Of a DNA stretch of 64,000 nucleotides, positions 25,663-34,120 are shown one piece after another (the stretch's first letter is position 1; each line of letters begins with the position of its first letter). The notes below the pieces were generated by a model, which was given only the letters and a program-made list of their open reading frames with translations, made no database searches and was not told where the DNA came from. The stretch is taken from NCBI GenBank assembly GCA_963817335.1, contig CAWFNX010000005.1, positions 1,674,001 through 1,738,000 of the forward strand. Direction: 5' to 3'. This stretch comes from AV40 sp963817335 (GTDB lineage Bacteria > Verrucomicrobiota > Verrucomicrobiia > Chthoniobacterales > UBA10450). Position numbers and translations under genes: made by a program.

Positions 25663-25817
25663 GGCGCACCGAACGGCGGCTGCTAGAACCGCTTCGGATC
25701 AGGATCGCGCGGGATGATAAACCCCTGCGCGATCCAAAGACTTCAGTGGCTTGCGAAGCGTGGCAGACGCGAACATTTTCGAAATTGGGGAATCGCGCTG
25801 GGTTTGCTTTTGTACCC

Positions 25818-26261
25818 GTGAAGAAACCCCTCGTTGCTCTCACCCTTCTGTTTACCTCGCTCTTTCCGATCTCCGCTGCCCCCGCGACTCCGACCGGTGA
25901 CCCAGTTTTTGATCGCTTAGACCAATGGGCGACTGACTTGCAAAGACAATCAATGAATTGGAACTCGAACTGCGCGAACTTCGCCCGTGGAAACCATGAG
26001 AGTGGAGGCTGTCAACGGAGCCTTGAAGAGCTGAAGGCTCAGTGGAAACATTTTGTAGAGCTTGCGGGGGAGTATCACTCCGATGGAACCGATTGTCGGG
26101 CGATCCTGCGCCAACGCTGGATTCAGTTTAGAATCCGACAGTTCGCATTCGACCTAAAATACGCTGGTATACGCAACACCGCTCGGCAGTCAGAAGAATT
26201 TGTGTTAAACAGAGAGATGCGCGAATTGAAAGAAGAGCTTAAGAAGTGCACTGGAAAATAA
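25818..26261 (+). CDS. Secreted protein, N-terminal part of an interrupted PEP-CTERM protein
   Basis: 147 residues from GTG 25818, where a signal peptide starts (VKKPLVALTLLFTSLFPISAAP). The frame is open back to 25635, but that part lacks a signal-like start. The mature part is helical with four Cys (NCANFARG, GGCQRSLEEL, TDCRAIL, LKKCTGK). The stop TAA at 26259-26261 is followed in the same frame by 142 further codons that encode a Pro/Thr linker and a C-terminal sorting tail (see next entry), so the stop looks like a recent nonsense change or a readthrough site. Confidence 0.65.
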   Translation: MKKPLVALTLLFTSLFPISAAPATPTGDPVFDRLDQWATDLQRQSMNWNSNCANFARGNHESGGCQRSLEELKAQWKHFVELAGEYHSDGTDCRAILRQRWIQFRIRQFAFDLKYAGIRNTARQSEEFVLNREMRELKEELKKCTGK

Positions 26262-26690
26262 AACAAGCCGACCCCGACCAGCACGCCAATCGCATCGCCC
26301 ACGCCGACTCCGACCCCAATCACCAGCCCAACGCCCACTCCAACCGCGACGCCAATTGCTTCGCCTACCCCGACGCCAACGGCTAACTCAAATCCCACGC
26401 CAACTCCGACACCTTGCGGGCGTGGTTGCGGCCGGAACTCAACAGGCGACACCACAAATCAGGGCACGATTAACATCACGTTTGGCGGGCCGATCACGGG
26501 GTTTTCGTTTTTTTGGTCCAACAACGATTCGCATTTGGGTCAGCAAGGAATAGCCCTCGGGCCAATAACCTATGACATCGTTCCAGAATCCGGTTCGGTT
26601 CTGTCGATCGCGGCTTGCTGTTTATCCGCAATCTTGCTTGAACTGAGAAAAAAGCGTCACGAACCGAGCGGTAAGCGACGCTATCATTGA
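26262..26690 (+). pseudogene. In-frame C-terminal part: Pro/Thr linker and PEP-CTERM sorting tail
   Basis: Continuing past the TAA in the same frame gives a linker of (T/S)P repeats (about 26268-26418), a Gly/Asn-rich domain (STGDTTNQGTINITFGGPITG) and a tail with VPESGSVLSIAACCLSAILL followed by ELRKKRHEPSG. The last part is a PEP-CTERM-type signal: the VPE motif, one hydrophobic helix and a basic end. It ends at TGA 26688-26690. There is no start codon of its own, so it is either the severed end of the preceding gene or is reached by readthrough. A GVGVG-type frame on the opposite strand is only a shadow of the Pro/Thr repeats. Confidence 0.7.
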
Positions 26691-26718
26691 TTTCTTTGGA
26701 CGTCGGTTTTGGGGTGAA

Positions 26719-29112
26719 CTAATTAGCGACCTGCAGGGTTACCTTCGTTTGTGTCTGGGGACCGCCGCTACCGCTGTTCGCCGTGATGTTGACGTTGGAA
26801 TTTCCGATACTTGTGCCGGCGCTCACTGAAAGCGTCATGGTTGAGGTTCCAGGATTGCCCGAAGACACGCTTACGCCACTCGGACTGAAACTCACATTCG
26901 CGCCGTTGGGTAAACCACTCGCAGTGAGAGCAACGTTGCCGGCGAACCCGCTGGACGACGTAATCGTGATAAGCGTCGTGCTGCTCGGGTTTGTCGATCG
27001 GCTTACCTTTACCGTTGTGGGATTAGCGGTCATGGAAATATTTCCGCCCGGCGTCACCGTGAGATTCACGGTCGTGGAATGACTGACGCCACCACTCGTC
27101 CCGGTCACCGTAATCGGATAGGTCCCAGCCGATGTGCCGTTAGGCGTCAGCGTCAGATTGGAGTTCCCCTGACCTGTGATCGACGTGGGATTGAAGCTAG
27201 CGCTTAGACCGGTCGGCACTCCTGCAACACTGAGGGTGACGTTGCCGGTGAAGCCGTTGAGCGCCGTCACCGTGATCTGTACCTGACTACTCTGTCCTTG
27301 CTTCGTTGAAACGGTGGAACTGTGAGGCGTGATGGCGAAATCGCTCACGTTCGCGGTCGCACTACCGCTGCTATTCGTCCATCCGGTGGCTCCGGTGAAT
27401 GTCGCCAAGATAGTGTGGCTGCCGCCGTTAAAACCGGTAGTTCCAAACGAGGCATGCCCCGAGCTGTCAACGGTCACATTCGACGCCAAGACGTTGGAAC
27501 CTTCCGTAAACGTTACCGAACCCGCGGGTGCTCCCGCGCTCGAAGTCGTTGTCGACGTGCAGGTGACCAATTGACCAACGATCGACGGATTCGGCGAACA
27601 ACTTAGCTGCGTGGTGGTGGCGGTATTCGAACCTGTGACCGTCACCGCCGCGGGCGCGGACGGAATAGCGTTAGCTACAACTTGGATAATACTCGGTCCG
27701 TTCTCGATGTTGATGGGCACATCGAAGTACGTGTAAACCGTGGCCGATCCAGTGGCGACGCCCATCGTGCTGTGATTGTGCGTCCGTGCATAAAAGACAT
27801 GCCCGGTCGCATTATTGGTAATCCGCACCAACGGATAATTGGTCGCGTTTTGCTGTTCGTCGCCAAAAGCACAGCCTTGGTTCAATCCGTTGAACTGCGT
27901 TCCACCAATTAGATACGTTGTCCCGTTATTCAAGGTTGAAGGAACACTGGTGATCGTGGGCGCCCACGCGGGTTGATACGACGGCGAGGCTGCGGGCGCG
28001 TAGAGCTGCGGTGTATTGTTTGAACCGTCAACAAACATCGCTTGCCCCGTCGGTAAAAGAAGCAGACTGGTGCGGTAGGTTTGATCGCCCGAACCCTTCG
28101 GCGGCGCGGGCACACTGATCAGATTCGTTCCATCGAACTCAAAATACTTAAGTCCAGAGGCGCCGAACAACACGTGGCCGCTTGGCAATACAACCCCCGG
28201 ACCGTCCGCGACTGTTGAACCAGAAGGCAACGCGGGGCCTTTCACCCACGAGCCGGTAGCAGTCGATCCGGCAGCTGGCGGTGTGTAGATACCGGTTAGG
28301 CCGTCCGCTCCAATCGCGAAGACCTTTCCATTCGGAAGTAACAACGTGGGCCCGACTTCACCAGGCGGATTGTAGGTCGGACAACCTTGCGCGTTCTTGC
28401 TTCCACCACCTGACGTGTGCAGATCCTGTGGCGTCGTACCCGAGCTGGCCCACGTTCCGGTGGTCGAGCCGCTCAGGAGAAATCGTTCCGAATAGGGCGC
28501 GTTCCTTACATCTAAAGTGAACACGCTCCCATCGGGCAAAAGCGTCCAACCTTCTTCCGAATTGAAGCCGTCGATCTTGCCCGTGGCCGAAACCGCGGAC
28601 CACGTCAGGGTTGTTGGATCAAGAATCGTCAGGCTCTGATTCAGTTTGGTGCCAACGAGGAAGCGTCCGTCGGCGAGAACAGTTGCTGGCGCATCGCCAA
28701 TGCACTGATATATATTCGGCGAACCACCGGATGTCGGCGGAGTGAGCATGGTCCACGTATTTGCGACTGGATCGTAGATCGCTCCCTTGTTCGTTAGGGC
28801 AAAACTGCCGCCGAGATATTCACCTCCCTCGACCACCACTCGCCCGTCAGCCAGCACCGCAGATGCAAAATCCTCCGGATTGTATCCCGATGGCAAACTG
28901 GCCAGCGTCGACCAGGTGCCATTTAAGTAACTACCGTTCAAATCAGGAGTGAGTTTGCACCAGCCAGGCCCCGTATAGCACATTACGCCGCCGTCGGTTA
29001 GCAGCATGCAGAGCCCGACACCATTTGGGGGACTGTTTGTGAGAGTGGTCCAAGTCTGAGCCTGGACAAATGTTGTGGCCAAGATTAGGGGAGCCAGGAT
29101 GATCGACTGCAA
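26719..29112 (-). CDS. Secreted galactose-oxidase/Kelch-like protein with Ig-like repeats
   Basis: 797 residues. A signal peptide (SIILAPLILATTFVQAQ) leads to Kelch-type repeats over about 20-400 (LLTDGGVMCY, AVLADGRVVVEGGEY, ATVLADGRFLVG, TLLPDGSVFTLDV, LLLPNGKVFAIG, VLPSGHVLFG). A galactose-oxidase-like Early Set domain follows (about 385-495, VRITNNATGHVFYARTHNHSTMGVATG), then a Big_3_5-type Ig domain (about 500-590) and two BACON/Ig-like repeats to the end. Such proteins are extracellular carbohydrate-binding or oxidase-like. No sorting tail is present. The start is uncertain: TTG 29112 is the first start in the signal peptide, while ATC/ATT codons extend upstream in frame. It is convergent with the interrupted PEP-CTERM gene. 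Confidence 0.8.
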   Translation of the reverse strand: MQSIILAPLILATTFVQAQTWTTLTNSPPNGVGLCMLLTDGGVMCYTGPGWCKLTPDLNGSYLNGTWSTLASLPSGYNPEDFASAVLADGRVVVEGGEYLGGSFALTNKGAIYDPVANTWTMLTPPTSGGSPNIYQCIGDAPATVLADGRFLVGTKLNQSLTILDPTTLTWSAVSATGKIDGFNSEEGWTLLPDGSVFTLDVRNAPYSERFLLSGSTTGTWASSGTTPQDLHTSGGGSKNAQGCPTYNPPGEVGPTLLLPNGKVFAIGADGLTGIYTPPAAGSTATGSWVKGPALPSGSTVADGPGVVLPSGHVLFGASGLKYFEFDGTNLISVPAPPKGSGDQTYRTSLLLLPTGQAMFVDGSNNTPQLYAPAASPSYQPAWAPTITSVPSTLNNGTTYLIGGTQFNGLNQGCAFGDEQQNATNYPLVRITNNATGHVFYARTHNHSTMGVATGSATVYTYFDVPINIENGPSIIQVVANAIPSAPAAVTVTGSNTATTTQLSCSPNPSIVGQLVTCTSTTTSSAGAPAGSVTFTEGSNVLASNVTVDSSGHASFGTTGFNGGSHTILATFTGATGWTNSSGSATANVSDFAITPHSSTVSTKQGQSSQVQITVTALNGFTGNVTLSVAGVPTGLSASFNPTSITGQGNSNLTLTPNGTSAGTYPITVTGTSGGVSHSTTVNLTVTPGGNISMTANPTTVKVSRSTNPSSTTLITITSSSGFAGNVALTASGLPNGANVSFSPSGVSVSSGNPGTSTMTLSVSAGTSIGNSNVNITANSGSGGPQTQTKVTLQVAN

Positions 29113-29338
29113 AAATCTTTTGATTCTATTGATCCTCTCAATTTTTTTGAAATGTGGTCACCAGGTCTTGGTACACGCTTGGCGATTCGAGTAAAACAAA
29201 TTTGAAATGATTGCGCAATTGTCGCCTTCGCTCGCCTCGTGTGAAAGGCAAAAGCGAACTTTTGGGTTCGGGGGGCGCCTCCGGTAGTGAAAACGCTCCC
29301 ATTATCACAGATATTCGGCGGCGCAAAAGCGCGTGAAA

Positions 29339-29412
<74 letters not shown>

Positions 29413-29502
29413 GCCTCCGCTTCTTCGCTACTCGAAAAAGGCTACGGCTTGGCAGGCCAGCCAGAAGCTGCGGATGATAAACCGCACCGAAAAAGCGGAG
29501 GC
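29413..29502. repeat. Inverted repeat downstream of tRNA
   Basis: The arm GCCTCCGCTT at 29413-29422 is matched by its reverse complement at 29493-29502. The interior contains GGCTACGGCTTGGCAGGCCAGCC, similar to the GGCTACGGCTTGGCAAGC segment that occurs near 57470 and 60490. It could serve as a transcript terminator for the tRNA or be part of an att region. Confidence 0.5.
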
Positions 29503-29585
29503 TGTCACGCCGTAACCTCGTGAAGGCGGACCGTTTTGCTCTTTTGTCTCAGCCCCCCAAAGATTACTGCTTGGCAGACCGGCCA

Positions 29586-29834
29586 ATGGAAAAATTCTTC
29601 TACGTTTACATTCTAGTCAGCGAAGCAGATGAGACTATTCGCTACACCGGCATTGCACGGGATCTTCGACAGCGATTGCTTGAACACAATAGAGAGAAAT
29701 GCCGGAATACTTCTGTCCATCGGCCTTGGAGGATGGAAACTGCCATCGCATTTAATTCTGAAAAGAAGGCACAGGCGTTTGAACGGTCTTTGAAAAGCGG
29801 GTCGGGGCGAGAATTCGCTCGGCGCCATTTCTAA
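29586..29834 (+). CDS. GIY-YIG domain protein
   Basis: 82 residues from ATG 29586. The N-terminal MEKFFYVYILVS and IRYTGIARDLRQRLLEHNRE give the GIY-YIG pattern (YVYIL...YTG) with an Arg and a HNR motif, followed by KKAQAFERSLKSGSGREFARRHF. It matches the short UhbP/UPF0213-like nucleases. It lies 5 bases upstream of the GT-C gene, but is more likely independent. Short proteins like this often accompany mobile DNA next to tRNA genes. Confidence 0.8.
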   Translation: MEKFFYVYILVSEADETIRYTGIARDLRQRLLEHNREKCRNTSVHRPWRMETAIAFNSEKKAQAFERSLKSGSGREFARRHF

Positions 29835-29839
29835 ATCTG

Positions 29840-31393
29840 ATGTTCCGCAGGGCCCTTCTCCTATTTGAAATCCTTATCCTAAGCGCACTCGTGCTGGCGA
29901 CACGCTGCGCGAATTATCAGGACGTTTTTGTCGATCGGAATATTTATTTCACGGACGCCGATTGCTATGCCCGAATGACGCGAGTTCGAATTTGCGCTGA
30001 GCATCCTGGAACAATTGTTCGCCATCATAACTTCGAAAATTTTCCGCAAGGAACAACGCCGCACACGACCGCGCCGCTTGATTATCTGATTGTGGGATTG
30101 GCATCGTTGCTAAAACCATTAACGCTCCAATCGCTCGACCTGGCGGGTGCATTCATCTCGCCACTTTTTGCCCTGATCGGCGGGTGGTTTCTTTGGTGGT
30201 GGTCGCGTTGGATGAATTTCCGTTACCGATGGATCCTGCTGATCCTTTACGGAATCAGTCCGATCCTCGTTCATGGCACGGAGCTCGGGCGTCCCGATCA
30301 CCAATCATTGTTAATGTTGTTGATTACCGTTGGGGTTTGCGCGGAGTGGAGCTTGAGACTTGGGCGTTCACGCAATTGGAGCATCGTGAGCGGCATCGCG
30401 TGGGGCGTCGCGCTCTGGGTCTCCCTATATGAGCCCCTAATCGTGCTCGCCATTCTTTTCGTTTCCGGCCTAACCAAAGATCGATCTGCAATTGTGGGAT
30501 CAGATCGCCGAATCGGCTGGGCAGTTTTCGGAGCAATCATTTTAATCGGCTTTCTGGTCGAGCGACGGATCCCAGTATCGTGGTCCACTTTTCACGGGGA
30601 TCCGCTTTTCCAAAACTGGTCTCGCTCGATCGGAGAACTGGCGCACATCTCCCCAATCAACCGGATTTGGTTCGCCTGGGCTGGCTACATGATCGTCGTT
30701 GCACCGATTCTGATTTGGTTAGGCATTCGCAAGCGATCAGCGCCTCCGATTTCAATTCTGACTTTGCTGGTTGCGGCGTACTGTTTGACGATTTGGCAGG
30801 CACGCTGGGGATATTTCTTTCTGTCGCTTTTCGCAATTTCATTGCCGAAATTGTTGGAAGCGATAAAACCGCGCCCCGCCGTCTGGATTGCATTCGCGTT
30901 AGCGCTTCTGCCGGTCTTTGAATTTTGGGATGCGCGGATTTGGCCTAACGAAGCGGAACTTTCGGCGCGGATCGAGCGTCGAAATGAGTCTCGCGACCTG
31001 CGAGAATTGGCGATGATGATTCGATCAGATCAAACCCGCGCTTTTTTGGCGCCGTGGTGGTTGTCGCCGTCAATTTCCTATTGGTCAGGCCAGCCGGGCG
31101 TGGCTGGCAGTTCGCATGAGGCCCTGGACGGAACGGTGGATACCTCCCGGTTCTTTGTTAGTGAAGACCCACGATTAGCTCGCGAAATTCTCAGCCGGCG
31201 GCAGGTCGAGTGGGTGGTGGCCTACGATTGGGGCCGGGTGGCCCAAAATTCAGCCGGTTTGCTGGGCGCCAGTCCTTCCGAACGTGCGCTGGGTCGAATC
31301 TTGGATCAAACGCCGTCTTCGGCGCCGGCTTATCTCGTTCTCTCGGGCCAAAATAGGACCGCCAAGTTATTCCGATTTGCAGATAAATTGTAA
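29840..31393 (+). CDS. STT3/AglB-like GT-C membrane glycosyltransferase
   Basis: 517 residues with about 10-12 hydrophobic segments. The first external loop has the GT-C hallmark FTDADCYARMTRVR (residues around 46-59), and then HHNFENFPQGTTPHTTAPLDYL and GRPDHQSLLMLLI. These are the DxD-type and downstream motifs of oligosaccharyltransferase STT3. A short soluble C-terminal part (about 365-517, with DARIWPNEAELSARI and WWLSPSISYWSG) replaces the longer WWDYG domain, and its WW-S-SISYW segment could be the reduced equivalent. It may transfer a lipid-linked sugar to a protein or other acceptor in the periplasm. Confidence 0.75.
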   Translation: MFRRALLLFEILILSALVLATRCANYQDVFVDRNIYFTDADCYARMTRVRICAEHPGTIVRHHNFENFPQGTTPHTTAPLDYLIVGLASLLKPLTLQSLDLAGAFISPLFALIGGWFLWWWSRWMNFRYRWILLILYGISPILVHGTELGRPDHQSLLMLLITVGVCAEWSLRLGRSRNWSIVSGIAWGVALWVSLYEPLIVLAILFVSGLTKDRSAIVGSDRRIGWAVFGAIILIGFLVERRIPVSWSTFHGDPLFQNWSRSIGELAHISPINRIWFAWAGYMIVVAPILIWLGIRKRSAPPISILTLLVAAYCLTIWQARWGYFFLSLFAISLPKLLEAIKPRPAVWIAFALALLPVFEFWDARIWPNEAELSARIERRNESRDLRELAMMIRSDQTRAFLAPWWLSPSISYWSGQPGVAGSSHEALDGTVDTSRFFVSEDPRLAREILSRRQVEWVVAYDWGRVAQNSAGLLGASPSERALGRILDQTPSSAPAYLVLSGQNRTAKLFRFADKL

Positions 31394-31455
31394 AAAACTC
31401 AGCTTTTCCACAGGGAACCCGTTGACAATGTGAATAACCATTACAATAATAACGC

Positions 31456-31998
31456 GTGTTGAAGAAATTCATCCCGCAGAAAACGATCTCATCGATCGGA
31501 GAAGGTTCGTTGAGCTCGGTGGGTGAAGATTCCAACCGATTCGCCTACGGCGACCAACCAAAATCATCAACTAACGATTACAAAAAGTTTATGGCTGAAC
31601 ATTCCGGCAAAGACGTCCTTTCCAGCGACGTTGAAATCAAAGGCACGATCAAGTTCCAAAAGGAGCTTTTGATCGATGGCAAAGTCGAAGGCGAAATTAA
31701 TTCCGACGGTGTTCTGACCGTGGGCGAGAATGCGGACATTCGCGCCGAGATCAAGACCAAGTCGATCACGATTTACGGCAAGGTGCAGGGAAACGTTACC
31801 GTCAGCGAGCGTTGTGAATTGAAATCCAAATGCACGCTTCAGGGAGATTTGAAGGCGGCCCGTCTCATTATCGAGGAAGGCGCGACCTTCATCGGAAAGT
31901 CGGAAGTTTCCAGCGGGATGAGCGTTAAAGCGGCGTCAGCCAAGCCAGAAGTTGTTCGTCACGAAGAGTCAGCCAAGCCTGCCTTCGCGCGCGCCTGA
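31456..31998 (+). CDS. Bactofilin family cytoskeletal protein
   Basis: 180 residues from GTG 31456. A later ATG at 31591 (MAEHSGKDV) lies closer to the domain. The core (about 55-150) has the Val/Ile beta-helix pattern SSDVEIKGTIKFQKELLIDGKVEGEI, NADIRAEIKTKSITIYGKVQGNV and CTLQGDLKAARLIIEEGATF. Bactofilins self-assemble into filaments at the membrane and cell poles. A second bactofilin-like gene follows, so the two probably form one complex. Confidence 0.88.
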   Translation: MLKKFIPQKTISSIGEGSLSSVGEDSNRFAYGDQPKSSTNDYKKFMAEHSGKDVLSSDVEIKGTIKFQKELLIDGKVEGEINSDGVLTVGENADIRAEIKTKSITIYGKVQGNVTVSERCELKSKCTLQGDLKAARLIIEEGATFIGKSEVSSGMSVKAASAKPEVVRHEESAKPAFARA

Positions 31999-32023
31999 AG
32001 TTTGACCTTCGCCTTCTGAACTA

Positions 32024-32860
32024 GTGATCAAGTCGTCGCCTGCTAAGGCCAGTGTGGAATGTCCGCACTGTGGCTTTAAGCAGATGGAATATGTGGCGGC
32101 GAAGACGACGATTTGTCGGCAGTGTGGGCGCTCTTTCTCGCCCATGGCCCCGAAACCGGTCGCCAAGGTGGGCGATGAACATGCGCCGGCCGGAGAAGTC
32201 CCGCTGCATCGCAAGCTCGAAAACATTTGGGGCCGCCAGCGCAACCGCGTTGTGTCGTGCTTTGAATGCAAACGAAAACACGAAGTTAGCGACCAGGCGA
32301 CGTCTACGAACTGTCCGGGGTGCAGCGCGCACATCGATCTGCGTGATTACAAAATTACGACCAGCTTCAGTCGAACCATCCGCACCCGTGGCGACATTCA
32401 TCTGACCAACAAGGGCGATCTCAGCAGCACCAGTGTGATTTGTCATTCGGCTGTCATCGAAGGTAAATTGCGCGGGAATCTTCACTGCGAAGATGCGATG
32501 ACGATCGAGCTGGTCGGAAAAATTCCTGGCCGAATTGCCGCTCAAAGTATCGTCGTCGAAAGAAAATCCGATATTCAGTGTTTTCGACGGGTTACTGTAA
32601 CCAACATCGAGATCCGCGGTCGCATGTCGGGTGAAATCGTGGCCGCCGGCTCGGTGACGATTCACAAAACCGGCTCGCTGGATGGAAATGTTACCGCAAA
32701 ATCGATCGCTATTGAGAAAGGCGGAATGTTTTCAGGCCAGCTCGTAATTGGTCAGGCGAGCCTGACCCAGGGCGAACTTTTACCTGAAACCAAGCCGGCC
32801 GAAGCGAAGAAAGAATCCGACGTCCCGATGGGCGCAACTCAGACAGCCCACGCCACCTGA
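32024..32860 (+). CDS. Zinc-ribbon bactofilin-like protein
   Basis: 278 residues from GTG 32024. Two zinc ribbons stand in front (CPHCGF...CRQCG at about 13-35, and CFECK...CPGCSAH at about 85-110). They are followed by a bactofilin-type beta-helix of about 120-245 with repeating I/V patterns (SSTSVICHSAVIEGKLRGNL, QSIVVERKSD, NIEIRGRMSGEIVAAGSVTIHKTGSLDGNV, KSIAIEKGGMFSG). The combination of zinc ribbons and bactofilin domain is distinctive. It starts 25 bases after the first bactofilin, so the two are one operon. Confidence 0.8.
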   Translation: MIKSSPAKASVECPHCGFKQMEYVAAKTTICRQCGRSFSPMAPKPVAKVGDEHAPAGEVPLHRKLENIWGRQRNRVVSCFECKRKHEVSDQATSTNCPGCSAHIDLRDYKITTSFSRTIRTRGDIHLTNKGDLSSTSVICHSAVIEGKLRGNLHCEDAMTIELVGKIPGRIAAQSIVVERKSDIQCFRRVTVTNIEIRGRMSGEIVAAGSVTIHKTGSLDGNVTAKSIAIEKGGMFSGQLVIGQASLTQGELLPETKPAEAKKESDVPMGATQTAHAT

Positions 32861-32868
32861 TTCTTCCA

Positions 32869-33288
32869 ATGCGTAGACTGCATCCGCGCAGTCCCTACGA
32901 AAAGCTCGGCGGATACGTTCACCTGCCACGCTTGATCGATAAGGCGCGACTTCATCGCAAGGGCCTGCTCGACGGCTACAACTACAAGACCGTAGGCTTT
33001 GACAAACATCTGCTCAGTTTCTTGAAGATCGACGGCGACGCTTTTGAAGACGCGGTCCACCGTTTGGAAAAAGACGACGCCGTCCTGAAATGGGTCCAGG
33101 AAAACGGGGTCAAACATTCACTCGAGGACGTGGAACATTGGAACCAGGCCATGATTTCACGGCACCCGGACACCGCTGCCAAAAAAGCGCGGTTCACTCA
33201 TTTCCTTAAACAATCCGGCGGCGCGGGTCGAAAAGATATTCGCACCTACTTCGATCTGATCGAATTCGACGAAGGCAGATTGAAATAG
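32869..33288 (+). CDS. DUF5069-like protein
   Basis: 139 residues, soluble. The N-terminus MRRLHPRSPYEKLGGYVHLPRLIDKARL and KLPKxGD-type later segments match the DUF5069 family that is widespread in Verrucomicrobia and Planctomycetes. Function unknown. It starts 8 bases after the zinc-ribbon bactofilin, which suggests the same operon. Its stop overlaps the palindromic repeat at 33288. Confidence 0.85.
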   Translation: MRRLHPRSPYEKLGGYVHLPRLIDKARLHRKGLLDGYNYKTVGFDKHLLSFLKIDGDAFEDAVHRLEKDDAVLKWVQENGVKHSLEDVEHWNQAMISRHPDTAAKKARFTHFLKQSGGAGRKDIRTYFDLIEFDEGRLK

Positions 33289-33341
33289 GTAGCGGCGATT
33301 CACCGAATCGCCACGGACGATTGGGGTCAATCGCCCCTACC
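33288..33341. repeat. Intergenic palindromic repeat, copy 3
   Basis: It begins GGTAGCGGCGATTCACCGAA and ends CAATCGCCCCTACC. It lies between the convergent DUF5069-like and nucleotidyltransferase genes and overlaps the end of the latter. Same family as copies 1 (6917) and 2 (17821); copies 2 and 3 share the ends almost completely. Confidence 0.75.
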
Positions 33342-34079
33342 TGAAAAGACTTTATCGGCTATCTCGAGCGTTTCTTTGCTTCCAATATCGAGCCAGCGTC
33401 CGTTGATCTTGAACGTATTTACCGGTTTGCGGGTGTAGAGCCATTGCAGGAAGCGACCCGGTTGATCTGGATTATTCCCGGCCGCGAGATAAGTCGTGAA
33501 CAAGGGCAATATTTCCCGCGAATAATAATAGAGCGCGATCGACGCCAGAGTGCTCTTCGGCTTTTCCGGTTTCTCTTCGAAACTGGTGATCACCCCTTTG
33601 CTGTCCACAGCGACGGTTCCATATTTTTTCATTGCTTCGAGATCACCGACGTCGTGCACTGCCACCATCGCTGCCGAATTTTTGGCTGCGTTTACAAAAT
33701 CGCCCAGTGGCTGTTCGAAGAGATTATCACCCGCGATTACGAGTAAATCGTCGTTGGCCAGGTCCTCGCGGGTCAAAACCAGATCGATGTCTCCAATCGC
33801 GCCCAGTTTATCGTGATCGTTAGTCGACCGGTCGTTGACGATTTTGATTTGCGTTTCAGGATAACGGTCTTGGTACGTCTTCGCCCAATTCTGAAAATCG
33901 TCGGCGAATTTAGCGTTCGTTACGATATAAGTGATTTGTAGTCGCGGAACAGTGCGCAGATTGTCGAGAAGCCGTTCAATGATTGGTTTCCCGCCGACTT
34001 CCAGCAATGGCTTCGCCTTGTTTAATGTTAGCGGATAAAGCCGTGTCGCGTATCCGGCCGCGAGAATAAGCGCATTCAT
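33327..34079 (-). CDS. Sugar-nucleotide transferase (nucleotidyltransferase, GlmU/RmlA type)
   Basis: 250 residues from ATG 34079, where the family N-terminus starts (MNALILAAGYATRLYPLT). The nucleotide-binding AAGYATRLYPLTLNKAKPLLEVGGKPIIE and the VIAGDNLFE-type metal motif are visible. The protein probably makes an activated sugar such as NDP-glucose or related compounds. The substrate is not certain. A longer reading to 34106 adds nine residues without family similarity. Downstream of glnD on the same strand (41 bases), so possibly co-transcribed. Confidence 0.85.
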   Translation of the reverse strand: MNALILAAGYATRLYPLTLNKAKPLLEVGGKPIIERLLDNLRTVPRLQITYIVTNAKFADDFQNWAKTYQDRYPETQIKIVNDRSTNDHDKLGAIGDIDLVLTREDLANDDLLVIAGDNLFEQPLGDFVNAAKNSAAMVAVHDVGDLEAMKKYGTVAVDSKGVITSFEEKPEKPKSTLASIALYYYSREILPLFTTYLAAGNNPDQPGRFLQWLYTRKPVNTFKINGRWLDIGSKETLEIADKVFSGRGD

Positions 34080-34120
34080 TTCGAATTTTGGACAATAAAC
34101 GGACAAGTCAGGTGCGCCAG

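Noticed and set aside
26123..26455. Minus-strand GVGVGVG frame
   Set aside because: Shadow of the Pro/Thr-repeat linker in the plus-strand PEP-CTERM tail.
26783..27574. Plus-strand hydrophobic frames
   Set aside because: Antisense to the Ig-like repeats of the 26719-29112 gene; no independent start context.
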